From CAWCUZ01 sp963798795 (GTDB taxonomy: Bacteria > Acidobacteriota > Vicinamibacteria > Vicinamibacterales > SCN-69-37): a stretch of DNA of 64,000 nt. The notes under the pieces are model-generated. The model saw only the letters and a list, made by a program, of their open reading frames with translations, did not search any database and was not told the origin of the DNA. A program made the translations under genes and the position numbers. Position 1 is the stretch's first letter. Each line of letters opens with the position of its first letter. Below, one piece after another: positions 20,321 through 27,317 of the stretch. The DNA is taken from assembly GCA_963798795.1 (NCBI GenBank), contig CAWCUZ010000002.1, positions 1,116,001 through 1,180,000 on the forward strand, in the 5' to 3' direction.

Positions 20321-20979
20321 CACACCCCGCGGGCATCCGCGCCCCAGACGTACTTGTGGGTCTGCACGTGCAGCCGGACGGACAGGCCCGATTCCAGAAT
20401 CCACCCCGCGAGCACGCCGGGCGCAAGCACGCCGTGCACCGGCGAGAACAGCACGGCGCCGGCGCGTTCGACGAGCGCATGGCGCCGCACGACGTCGACG
20501 GCGTAGTCGAAGTCGGCGCGCTCCTGGAGGACGAACTTGACTTCGTCGACCCGCGACAGGGCGTCGAGGTTCGGCCAGTGCATCCTCGCGGCCTCGCCGC
20601 TCGCGGGGCACTTCACGTCGACGATCCTGCGCACCGCCGCCGGCACGCGGTCGATCGGCAGGTGACCGCCGGTCTCGAGCAGCACCTCGTAGCCTTCGTC
20701 GAGGAGTCTCGCCATCAATGGCACGGCATCAGCCTGCAGGAGCGGCTCGCCGCCGGTGATCTCGACGAGCCGGCAGCCCAGGCCCTCCACGTCGCTCATC
20801 ACGTCGTCGAGCGATCGCTTGCGGCCGCCGGTGAACGCGTAGGGCGTGTCGCACCAGCGGCAGCGGAGGTCGCAGGCGGTCAGCCGCACGAACGTGCACG
20901 GCCTGCCGGCATGCGTCGACTCGCCCTGGATGGACCGGTAGATTTCGTGGACGGTCAGCACGTCGATCGATTGTCGCAT
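20320..20979 (-). CDS. queE: 7-carboxy-7-deazaguanine synthase (radical SAM)
   Basis: 219 residues from ATG 20979. The N-terminus HEIYRSIQGESTHAGRPCTFVRL leads to a radical-SAM cluster motif CDLRCRWC (Cys36, Cys40, Cys43, CX3CX2C), then VEITGGEPLLQ. The enzyme rearranges carboxytetrahydropterin to CDG in the queuosine pathway. Its start is only 21 bases from that of the divergent DUF72 gene, so their promoters must extend into each other's coding regions. Confidence 0.95.
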   Translation of the reverse strand: MRQSIDVLTVHEIYRSIQGESTHAGRPCTFVRLTACDLRCRWCDTPYAFTGGRKRSLDDVMSDVEGLGCRLVEITGGEPLLQADAVPLMARLLDEGYEVLLETGGHLPIDRVPAAVRRIVDVKCPASGEAARMHWPNLDALSRVDEVKFVLQERADFDYAVDVVRRHALVERAGAVLFSPVHGVLAPGVLAGWILESGLSVRLHVQTHKYVWGADARGV

Positions 20980-21000
20980 TTTTGATCTACTGTCCTCCTG

Positions 21001-21954
21001 ATGGACATCCGGATCGGCACGTGCGGCTGGAGCTACCCGACCGGGCGCGGCACCTGGAACGGGGTGTTCTACCCGGCGCGGCGGCCGCGCCGGTTCGACG
21101 AGCTCGCGTTCTACGCCGAACACTTCGACACCGTCGAAGTGAATTCCACGTTCTACCGGATGCCGGAGCCCGGTTTCACGCGCCGGTGGGTGGAACGGAC
21201 CCCGCGGGGGTTCCAGTTCTCGGTCAAGCTGTTCCAGAAGTTCACGCACCCCGACATGTACCTGGCGCGCGACGGCGTGAAGGACTGGGATCTGTCCCGC
21301 GCCGACTTCGAGCTGTTCGCGGCCGGGATCGCACCGATCGCCGAGGCCGGCCGGCTGGCAGCCGTCCTGGTGCAGTTTCCGCCGAGCTTTCATGCCACGC
21401 CCGAGACGCGCGACTACCTCGACTGGCTGCTCGACACCCTGGGGGCCGCGCCGCTCGCTCCGCTGGCGGTCGAACTGCGCCATCGTTCCTGGAGTGACGA
21501 GGCGGACGCCACGCGCGTTCGTCTCGCAGCCGCGCGTGCAGCGTGGGTCCTGATCGACGAACCCAAGTTCCAGAGCTCCATCCGGCAGACGATCGACGTC
21601 CGCCCGGAGCAACCGGGAGCGGCCGACGCGGTCGGGCCGCCACTCGCCTATTTCCGGCTGCACGGCCGGAACGCCGCGCAATGGTGGGACCACGACGAGG
21701 CGGAGGACCGGTACGACTATCTGTACGCCGCCGCCGAACTGCGGCCGTTCGCGGGCGCGGCGCGCGCGAACGCGCGCGCGGGACGCCGGGTCCTGATGTA
21801 CCTGAACAACCACTTCTCGGCCAAGGCAGTGGCCAACGCCGCGCTGCTGAAGCACGACCTCGGCCTGCCGCTGTCGGGCGAGTACCCGCCGGAGATCGTG
21901 GCGCGTTATCCGGAGCTGTCCGGGATCGTGACTACTGCGGGTCTGCCTCTTTGA
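21001..21954 (+). CDS. DUF72 family protein (YecE-like)
   Basis: 317 residues beginning MDIRIGTCGWSYP, the DUF72 signature, with FYAEHFDTVEVNSTFYRMP and FSVKLFQKFTHPDMY. The C-terminus contains AYFRLHGRNA and YLNNHFSAKAVANA, both typical. The fold is TIM-barrel-like; its function is unknown. The last 23 bases overlap the convergent cyclophilin gene. Confidence 0.92.
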   Translation: MDIRIGTCGWSYPTGRGTWNGVFYPARRPRRFDELAFYAEHFDTVEVNSTFYRMPEPGFTRRWVERTPRGFQFSVKLFQKFTHPDMYLARDGVKDWDLSRADFELFAAGIAPIAEAGRLAAVLVQFPPSFHATPETRDYLDWLLDTLGAAPLAPLAVELRHRSWSDEADATRVRLAAARAAWVLIDEPKFQSSIRQTIDVRPEQPGAADAVGPPLAYFRLHGRNAAQWWDHDEAEDRYDYLYAAAELRPFAGAARANARAGRRVLMYLNNHFSAKAVANAALLKHDLGLPLSGEYPPEIVARYPELSGIVTTAGLPL

Positions 21955-22477
21955 CCGTCAGGTTGCGCAGCAGGTCGACCCGTTTGAGCTGATCCACCAC
22001 CGCCATGCCCGAGGCGACGCGGCCGATGATCGTGTACTTGCCGTCGAGCGACGGGCTCGCCCGCTTCATGATGTAGAACTGGCTGTCCGCGTAGGCCGGA
22101 TTGCCGGCGTGCGCGAGCGCCACGGTGCCGCGCACGTGGGTGAGCCGCCTGGAGATCTCGGCGACGCCAATCGGATCGCCGCTGCCGCCCGTACCCCAGT
22201 AGGCCTCGCGCGACACGTCGCGCGTCATCGGATCGCCGACCTGGACCAGCGAGTCGGTCACGCGATGAAACCGCAGGCCGCGATAGAACCCGCGCGTGGC
22301 CAGCGCGAGGATGTGCGCCACGCTCTTCGGCGCGTCGGCGGGAAACAACTCGATGTCGACCGGCCCCTTCACCGTGTCGAGGATCAGGTGCGGATTGGCT
22401 GGCTTCGACTGGACGGCCGGCAGCGGCGCCACAGCCACTGCCGCGAACGCGATGGCGATCCAGATGCGTCGAGTCAT
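21932..22477 (-). CDS. Exported cyclophilin-type peptidyl-prolyl isomerase
   Basis: 181 residues: signal peptide RRIWIAIAFAAVAVAPLPAVQS, then the cyclophilin core with FYRGLRFHRVTDSLVQVGDP (catalytic Arg of the FHR motif), GTVALAHAGNPAYADSQFYI and TIIGRVASGMAVVD. It would act on proline peptide bonds in the periplasm. The ATG at 22477 overlaps the endonuclease III stop, so the two are co-translated. GSGDPIGVAEI replaces the usual cyclophilin loop before the substrate site. Confidence 0.9.
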   Translation of the reverse strand: MTRRIWIAIAFAAVAVAPLPAVQSKPANPHLILDTVKGPVDIELFPADAPKSVAHILALATRGFYRGLRFHRVTDSLVQVGDPMTRDVSREAYWGTGGSGDPIGVAEISRRLTHVRGTVALAHAGNPAYADSQFYIMKRASPSLDGKYTIIGRVASGMAVVDQLKRVDLLRNLTVKEADPQ

Positions 22478-23142
22478 GGCCGATCTCCCCGAGCCGCGGC
22501 GGCGACTCCGATGCGGGGGCAGCGCGCGCTGACCACGCAGGCGCCGCAGCGCGGATAGACCGGTCTGCAGACGTTCTGCCCCCAGGTGACGAGATACAGG
22601 TTCACGCGCGGCCAGTAGCGCCGCGCGACGACGCGATACAGCGCCTGTTCGGTGTCGTCGGGCGTCCGGGTCTTCACCCAGCCGAGCCGGTTGGCGAGGC
22701 GATGCACGTGCGTATCGACACAGATGTTGTCACGGCTCGCGTGCGACAGGATCAGCACGAGGTTGGCGGTCTTGCGGCCGACGCCGGGCAGCGTCAGCAG
22801 CTCGGCCATCGTGCCGGGCACCCGCCCGCCGAAGCGGCTCACGATCTGGCGGCACGTCTCGCGGACGTGGCGCGCCTTGTTGCGATAGAAGCTCACCGGA
22901 TAGATGAGCCGCTGGATGCGCGCCATGGGGAGGGCCGCCATGGTGCGCGGCGTCCGCGCCACGCGGAACAGCCGCGCCGAGGCCTCGGCCGTCACCGCGT
23001 CCCGCGTCTGCGCCGACAGCATCGTCGCGATCAGCACGCGGAAAGGATCTTCGCGGGTCTGTTCGCTGATCTTCTCGACCGCGGGCTCCTCCATGCCGTG
23101 GATGGCGCGCGCGATCAGGGCCAATGTGCGCGGGATCGGCAT
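22474..23142 (-). CDS. nth: Endonuclease III, base-excision repair glycosylase/AP lyase
   Basis: 222 residues when started at ATG 23142. The helix-hairpin-helix LTLPGVGRKTANLVL carries catalytic Lys124; VDTHVHRLANRL carries Asp143. The iron-sulfur cluster Cys are 192, 199, 202 and 208 (CX6CX2CX5C). It removes oxidised pyrimidines and nicks abasic sites. An earlier in-frame start exists at 23274, but it would translate the AATCCCC-type repeat tract upstream, so the later start is preferred. Confidence 0.95.
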   Translation of the reverse strand: MPIPRTLALIARAIHGMEEPAVEKISEQTREDPFRVLIATMLSAQTRDAVTAEASARLFRVARTPRTMAALPMARIQRLIYPVSFYRNKARHVRETCRQIVSRFGGRVPGTMAELLTLPGVGRKTANLVLILSHASRDNICVDTHVHRLANRLGWVKTRTPDDTEQALYRVVARRYWPRVNLYLVTWGQNVCRPVYPRCGACVVSARCPRIGVAAAARGDRP

Positions 23143-23205
23143 TGGGGATTGAGGATCGGGGGATTGAGCGATTGATCGGGGGGACTGGGGCATTGAGCAA
23201 TGGCC
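23143..23205. repeat. Degenerate short-repeat leader before nth
   Basis: Read on the minus strand this tract is built of CAATCCCC, GATCAATCG and CTCAATCCCC-like units directly up to the nth start codon. The units are irregular, about 7-8 bases with a 15-base super-period. It is the same type of tract seen before other start codons in the window, with a different unit. Confidence 0.6.
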
Positions 23206-23210
23206 GGGTC

Positions 23211-23471
23211 TCAATAGCCATGAGTCTTGCAATACCCGCAGTGCGTGCAATCGACGGACGGCTCGATGAGGCACGCGTCGCCGATGTTGACGAGCCGGAT
23301 GTACTGGGCGTGACTCGCGTGGCCCGACCAGGCCGTCCGAGGCGCCGGAGCGACCGGGCTCGCCGCCGGCGGACCCGGCGCGCCCCGGTCCGCGCCGCCG
23401 GTTGCCCCCCGTCCGGCCAGATGCCGGGCCACCGCCTCACGCACCAGTTCGCGAAGAGTGTCGTTATTCAT
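23211..23471 (-). CDS. Small BMC-associated protein: encapsulation-peptide-like helix plus Cys cluster
   Basis: 86 residues in three parts. Residues 1-20, MNNDTLRELVREAVARHLAG, form an amphipathic helix of the kind that targets cargo into bacterial microcompartments. Residues 21-50 are a Gly/Ala/Pro linker. Residues 51-86, starting HASHAQYIRLVNIGD, end in Cys67, Cys75, Cys78 and Cys81 (CX7CX2CX2C), which could hold zinc or an iron-sulfur cluster. I do not recognise the domain. It follows the last BMC-P gene by 69 bases that contain an octamer repeat. It may be a redox or metal cargo protein of the compartment, or a scaffold; this is inference from layout. Confidence 0.75.
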   Translation of the reverse strand: MNNDTLRELVREAVARHLAGRGATGGADRGAPGPPAASPVAPAPRTAWSGHASHAQYIRLVNIGDACLIEPSVDCTHCGYCKTHGY

Positions 23472-23489
23472 GGCCAGTCACGAGTCGCC

Positions 23490-23540
23490 AACTCACCGAA
23501 GCCTTGAATCCTTGAATCCTTGAATCGTTGAATCATCGAA
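23490..23540. repeat. CCTTGAAT octamer repeat before the small BMC protein
   Basis: Plus strand: units of ccttgaat occur three times, then degenerate ttgaatcg/tcgaatca forms. It lies between the stop of BMC-P3 (23541) and the start of the small Cys protein (23471), i.e. in the leader of that gene on the minus strand. Confidence 0.75.
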
Positions 23541-23813
23541 TCACCGACCAACGTCGACCCTGTCGACGATGCCGACGATCGCCGCATCGACCGGCGCGGC
23601 CTTGCGGCGCAGCGCCGCGCCGGCCGCGCGGCCTTCGATCACGACCAGGACGCGTTCGCCGACGCCGGCGCCGACCGAGTCGATGGCCAGCAGCGCCGTG
23701 CCGCGGGGCGTGTCGTCGGGGTCGACGGGCTGGACGAGGAGCAGCTTGGCGCTGTCGAGCTTCCGGTGCTTCTGCGTGGAAACGAGCGTGCCGATGACGC
23801 GGGCGAGCAGCAC
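23541..23813 (-). CDS. BMC-P (EutN/CcmL) vertex protein 3
   Basis: 90 residues from GTG 23813: VLLARVIGTLVSTQKHRKLDSAKLLLVQPVD, then GTALLAIDSVGAGVGERVLVVIEGRAA and DAAIVGIVDRVDV. These are the EutN/CcmL signatures: pentamers that cap the vertices of microcompartments. The GTG overlaps the TAG of BMC-P2 by one base, so the two are coupled. Three different vertex genes in one operon is characteristic of aldolase-type (PVM-like) microcompartment loci. Confidence 0.93.
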   Translation of the reverse strand: MLLARVIGTLVSTQKHRKLDSAKLLLVQPVDPDDTPRGTALLAIDSVGAGVGERVLVVIEGRAAGAALRRKAAPVDAAIVGIVDRVDVGR

Positions 23814-24085
23814 TAGCCGTCCTCGAGGTCCCAGTGATCCACGATCCCCACGATGCAGGCGTCGGTGGGCGTCTCGGCGGGGAGGAACGGAAACGACGCC
23901 TCCCGCCCGCGGACGAAGAAGACGTGCTCGCCGACGCCGGCGCCGACGGCATCGACGGCCACCAGCACGCGGCCGGCCGGCCGGCAATCGGGGTGGACCG
24001 GCTGGAGGATCAGCAGCTTGTGCGTGTCGAGATTGGCGTCCTTGATGGTGGCGACCACGTCGCCGACCACGCGCGCGATCTGCAC
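23813..24085 (-). CDS. BMC-P (EutN/CcmL) vertex protein 2
   Basis: 90 residues from GTG 24085 (VQIARVVGDVVATIKDANLDTHKLLILQPVH), with GRVLVAVDAVGAGVGEHVFFVRG and DACIVGIVDHWDLEDG. It is clearly EutN/CcmL but diverged from its two neighbours: it has FPFLPAETPTD where they have Lys/Arg-rich stretches, and a HWDLEDG end. It starts four bases after the stop of BMC-P1. Confidence 0.93.
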   Translation of the reverse strand: MQIARVVGDVVATIKDANLDTHKLLILQPVHPDCRPAGRVLVAVDAVGAGVGEHVFFVRGREASFPFLPAETPTDACIVGIVDHWDLEDG

Positions 24086-24089
24086 GGGT

Positions 24090-24401
24090 TCACCGCACCG
24101 GCGCGCCGGCCGCCGCGGGCTGCCGCTCGCCGGTCTCGCCGAGGTCCACGTGGTCGATGACGCCGACGATCGCGGCGTCCACCGGGCAGTCCTTGAGGCC
24201 GGCCGCCATGCGCGCGGAACTGCCGTTGACCACGAGCACCGTCTCCCCGAATCCGGCGTCGACGGTATCGACGGCCACGAGGTAGTTGCCCTCGAACGTG
24301 CCGGCGCTGTCGATGGGCCGGACGACGAGGAGTTTACTCGCCACCAGCCGCTCGTCCTTGCGGGTCGCGACCACCGTGCCGACGATGCGGGCCAGCAGCA
24401 C
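24090..24401 (-). CDS. BMC-P (EutN/CcmL) vertex protein 1
   Basis: 103 residues: LLARIVGTVVATRKDERLVASKLLVVRPID, GNYLVAVDTVDAGFGETVLVVNGSSAR, DAAIVGVIDHVDLGE. The C-terminus is extended by about 12 residues (TGERQPAAAGAPVR) relative to the other two. Upstream, the GGCAGAA heptamer repeat supplies AGAAGG, which can act as a ribosome binding site. Confidence 0.93.
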   Translation of the reverse strand: MLLARIVGTVVATRKDERLVASKLLVVRPIDSAGTFEGNYLVAVDTVDAGFGETVLVVNGSSARMAAGLKDCPVDAAIVGVIDHVDLGETGERQPAAAGAPVR

Positions 24402-24424
24402 TTCTGCCTTCTGCCTTCTGCCTT
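24402..24424 (-). repeat. (GGCAGAA)3 heptamer serving as leader of BMC-P1
   Basis: On the minus strand three GGCAGAA units separate the BMC-H stop from the BMC-P1 start and contain Shine-Dalgarno-like AGAAGG. The same heptamer forms a longer array before tilS at 34683-34745. Confidence 0.8.
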
Positions 24425-24710
24425 ACTTCGCCTTGCCGATCGGCAACACGTCCTCGAGGTTGGCGTGCGGGCGCGGAATGACGTGCACGGACACGAGCTC
24501 GCCGACGCGGCGCGCGGCGGCGGCGCCCGCGTCGGTCGCGGCTTTGACAGCGGCAACGTCGCCGCGCACGATGGCGGTGACGTACCCGGCGCCGATCTTT
24601 TCCCAGCCGACCAGCGTCACCTTGGCGGCCTTGACCATGGCGTCGGCCGCCTCGATCATCGCGACCAGCCCCTTCGTCTCGACCATCCCGAGCGCCTCAC
24701 CCATTGACAC
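24423..24710 (-). CDS. BMC-H hexameric shell protein
   Basis: 95 residues, canonical single BMC domain: GEALGMVETKGLVAMIEAADAMVKAAKV at the start, then GAGYVTAIVRGDVAAVKAATDAGAAAA and ELVSVHVIPRPH. It forms the hexameric facets of the shell. The pore region between strands is GDVAAV-adjacent as in other small-metabolite shells. It overlaps the aldolase 3' end by 14 bases. Being the only BMC-H, it would have to build all facets unless other shell genes lie elsewhere. Confidence 0.96.
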   Translation of the reverse strand: MSMGEALGMVETKGLVAMIEAADAMVKAAKVTLVGWEKIGAGYVTAIVRGDVAAVKAATDAGAAAARRVGELVSVHVIPRPHANLEDVLPIGKAK

Positions 24711-25584
24711 CCTCCGCGATCTGCCGGACGGCCTCGTCGATGAGCGCCGTCAGTTGGCGGTATGTTAGCCGAATCTCGCCGTTCGTACCTACGGCGGCGT
24801 TCACGCCCCGCGGCCCCACGCCTTCATCAGCCACCAGCCGCTCGTCGGGCGACGAGGGCGCGATGACCACCTGGCAGGCCGCGTCGGCGGCCGCCTCGGC
24901 GGGCGCGGGATCGGGACAGATCGGCGCCGGCGCCGCGATGCCGTAGGTGCCGCGCAGCCCCTGCAGCCGGTCCACTTCCTCGCGCGACAGCAGGTGCTCG
25001 CGGCCGAGCAGCCGCGCCACCAGGCTGATCCGCGCGAAGTGCTCGATGGTCTCCATCTTGTAGTAGGCGGCGAACAGGTCCTTGCCGAGCGCCAGGGCGC
25101 CGTGGTTGGCGAGCAGCAGGCCGTCGTGCGCCCGGACGTACGGCTCCACGGTGTCGGCCAGTTCGCGGGTGGACGGCGTGCCGTAGGCCGCGATCGGAAT
25201 GCTGCCCAGGGTCGTCACGACCTCCGCCAGCACGGCGCGATCGAGCGGCATTCCGGCGACGGCAAACCCGGTGGCGAGCGGCGGGTGCGAGTGCACGACG
25301 GCGGCCACGTCCGGACGATTCCGGTAGACCACCAGGTGCATCAGGATTTCGGAGGACGGCTTCCGGCCCGGGGCGCCCTCGAGCAGTCGTCCCTCGAGGT
25401 CGGTCACGACCATCATGTCGGGCGTCATGAAGCCTTTCGACACGCTGGCCGGCGTCATGAGGAGACGTTCGGCGTCGAGCCGCACGCTGATGTTGCCGTC
25501 ATTGGAGGCGACGAACCCGCGGACCCACAAGCGGCGTCCGGCCTCGACGATGTCCTCGCGGAGCTGGCGTTCGCGGTCAGTCAT
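24697..25584 (-). CDS. Class II aldolase (fuculose-phosphate-type), BMC cargo
   Basis: 295 residues. The class II aldolase/adducin core has the metal ligands and catalytic acid in place: Glu79 (SSEILMH), His98 and His100 (VVHSHPP), His161 (LLANHGAL). Such enzymes cleave fuculose- or rhamnulose-1-phosphate to DHAP and lactaldehyde. The core ends near residue 215; an Ala/Pro-rich linker follows, then the tail GEIRLTYRQLTALIDEAVRQ, an amphipathic helix that fits a C-terminal encapsulation peptide. This matches aldolases of PVM-type compartments that sequester lactaldehyde. No aldehyde dehydrogenase, PduL or acetate kinase gene is present nearby. Substrate specificity cannot be read directly. Confidence 0.88.
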   Translation of the reverse strand: MTDRERQLREDIVEAGRRLWVRGFVASNDGNISVRLDAERLLMTPASVSKGFMTPDMMVVTDLEGRLLEGAPGRKPSSEILMHLVVYRNRPDVAAVVHSHPPLATGFAVAGMPLDRAVLAEVVTTLGSIPIAAYGTPSTRELADTVEPYVRAHDGLLLANHGALALGKDLFAAYYKMETIEHFARISLVARLLGREHLLSREEVDRLQGLRGTYGIAAPAPICPDPAPAEAAADAACQVVIAPSSPDERLVADEGVGPRGVNAAVGTNGEIRLTYRQLTALIDEAVRQIAEGVNG

Positions 25585-25614
25585 GGGGGCTGGGGGAACC
25601 GGATGACGGCGCGA

Positions 25615-25893
25615 TCAACTGGCGGCGCTGTGCGCCGCGCGGTAGCTGTCGCGGCACGCGGTGGAGCAGAAGTACCGGGCGGATTCGCCCGACCCGATCC
25701 GGATCGCGCGGTCGACCGGCAGGTACGTGCCGCACTGGGGATCGCGGACCAGTCGTCCGCCCGATCGTTCCACGGGACGCGCGTCTCGGCGGGCCGGGTT
25801 CTGCGGGCGGACGTTGAACAGCAGGCGCACGAAGAATCGGATGACGAGCAGAACGACCAGGGCGCGAATGAGCCAGGCGACGAACGCCGTCAT
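25615..25893 (-). CDS. Small membrane protein with Cys-based YHS/TRASH-like motif
   Basis: 92 residues: one N-terminal helix (FVAWLIRALVVLLVIRFFVRLLF), then LVRDPQCGTYLPVDRAI and ARYFCSTACRDSYRAA. The arrangement Cys...Tyr-Phe-Cys-Ser-x-x-Cys resembles YHS/TRASH-like metal-binding modules. It resembles PP0621-type small proteins found near TPR genes. Its ATG overlaps the stop of the TPR gene. Confidence 0.75.
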   Translation of the reverse strand: MTAFVAWLIRALVVLLVIRFFVRLLFNVRPQNPARRDARPVERSGGRLVRDPQCGTYLPVDRAIRIGSGESARYFCSTACRDSYRAAHSAAS

Positions 25894-26513
25894 CCACCGG
25901 CCCCCGCGCCGGCGGCGCCGCCCGCACCCGGGTGCGCCGACTTGATGCCGTCAATGGCCTGCTGCGCGCGACGGCCTTCCTCGCTGTTCGGCGCAATCGC
26001 CAGCACCTGCTGCCAGGAGTCCACCGCGCCTTTCAGGTCCTGCTTGCCGAACGCGCGCACGATGCCCTGGTTGAGCAGCGTCTTGGTGTGTCTCGGATTG
26101 AGCGCGAGCGAGTGGTCGAGCTGCGCGAGCGCCCGGTCGACCTCGTTCGTGTAGTAGTAGCACACGCCCAGGTCCGTGCTGACGTCGATGTTCTTCGGAT
26201 CGAGCGCGAGCGCGGCCTCGTACCACGGCACGGCCTGGTCGAAGCGCTCGGCGTCGAAGTAGAGATTGCCGAGCTGGATCCGAACGTCCGCGTTGGACGG
26301 CTGCGCCTTGGCGGTTCGCTCGAGCTCCGCCGCCTTGCCAGTATCGAGCGGCGGCGGCGTGGCCGACGGGCCAGGCGCCGGCGCGGCGGAGGCGGTCGTG
26401 GCGGCCGCCGCCGGCGAGGCCGACCCGGCTGCCTGCTGACTGCCAATAATCCAGCCCACGATCAGACCGAAGAAGACGCCGGAGAGCGCGTAGACGAAGG
26501 AATCGCGTCTCAC
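25890..26513 (-). CDS. Membrane-anchored TPR protein
   Basis: 207 residues from GTG 26513. An N-terminal helix (YALSGVFFGLIVGWIIGS) is followed by an Ala/Pro linker (residues 30-65) and three or four tetratricopeptide repeats: NADVRIQLGNLYFDAERFDQAVPWYEAAL, NIDVSTDLGVCYYYTNEVDRALAQLDHSL, HTKTLLNQGIVRAFGKQDLKGAVDSWQQVL. TPRs mediate protein-protein contacts; the partner is unknown. The C-terminus is Gly/Ala-rich. Confidence 0.88.
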   Translation of the reverse strand: MRRDSFVYALSGVFFGLIVGWIIGSQQAAGSASPAAAATTASAAPAPGPSATPPPLDTGKAAELERTAKAQPSNADVRIQLGNLYFDAERFDQAVPWYEAALALDPKNIDVSTDLGVCYYYTNEVDRALAQLDHSLALNPRHTKTLLNQGIVRAFGKQDLKGAVDSWQQVLAIAPNSEEGRRAQQAIDGIKSAHPGAGGAAGAGAGG

Positions 26514-26533
26514 GAACAGTTCACCACTTCAGA

Positions 26534-27307
26534 TCATACCGCCGATTCGGCCGGCGAACCGGCGGGCCGGAGCACCTGCAGGTAGTCGCGCACGGCCTGC
26601 GCCAGGCCCACCCAGAGGGCGTGGCTGATGAGCGCGTGTCCGATCGAGACCTCCGCCAGGTGCGGCAGGCCGCGGAACAGCGGCAGGTTCTCGAGGTTCA
26701 GATCGTGACCGGCATTCACGCCGAGGCCGAGCGAATGCGCCAGCTCGGCGGCCGCGGCATAGATGGCAAAGCTCGCCTGCCCTTCGGCGGCCGAGGCGGC
26801 GAACGCGCGGGCGAATGGCTCCGTGTACAGCTCGACGCGGTCCGCCCCCACGCGCGCGGCCCAGCGAATCGGCGCGTCGAACGGATCGACGAACAGGCTC
26901 ACGCGAATGCCGGCCGCCTGGAGTCGTCCGATCGTTCCGGCCAGGTCCCGCGGAGCGGTCCCGTCGGACCAGCCGGCCTGGCTGGTGACTTCTCCCGGCC
27001 GCACCGGCACGAGCGTGCACTGGTCCGGCTTCACCGCCAGGACCAGCTCGATGAGGGCCGGCCGCGGGTCGCCCTCGATGTTGAACTCGACCGGGCGCCC
27101 CTCGCCGCGAACCGAGCTCAACATCCCGGCAATCGCGAGCACGTCCGCCGGACGGATATGCCGCTCGTCCTGGCGCGGGTGGACGGTGATACCCGGCGCA
27201 CCCGTCTCCAGACACGTGCGTGCGGCGTCGACGACGCCGGGAGTGTCGCCGCCGCGGGAGTTGCGCAGCGTGGCGACCTTGTTGACGTTGACCGAGAGCC
27301 GCACCAT
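26534..27307 (-). CDS. pdxJ: Pyridoxine 5'-phosphate synthase
   Basis: 257 residues: MVRLSVNVNKVATLRNSRGG, GAPGITVHPRQDERHIRPADV, VEFNIEGDPRP and GVNAGHDLNLENLP are PdxJ signatures. It condenses 3-amino-2-oxopropyl phosphate with deoxyxylulose 5-phosphate in vitamin B6 synthesis. It follows glmM by 10 bases on the same strand. Confidence 0.96.
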   Translation of the reverse strand: MVRLSVNVNKVATLRNSRGGDTPGVVDAARTCLETGAPGITVHPRQDERHIRPADVLAIAGMLSSVRGEGRPVEFNIEGDPRPALIELVLAVKPDQCTLVPVRPGEVTSQAGWSDGTAPRDLAGTIGRLQAAGIRVSLFVDPFDAPIRWAARVGADRVELYTEPFARAFAASAAEGQASFAIYAAAAELAHSLGLGVNAGHDLNLENLPLFRGLPHLAEVSIGHALISHALWVGLAQAVRDYLQVLRPAGSPAESAV

Positions 27308-27317
27308 GCGTCGTCCT

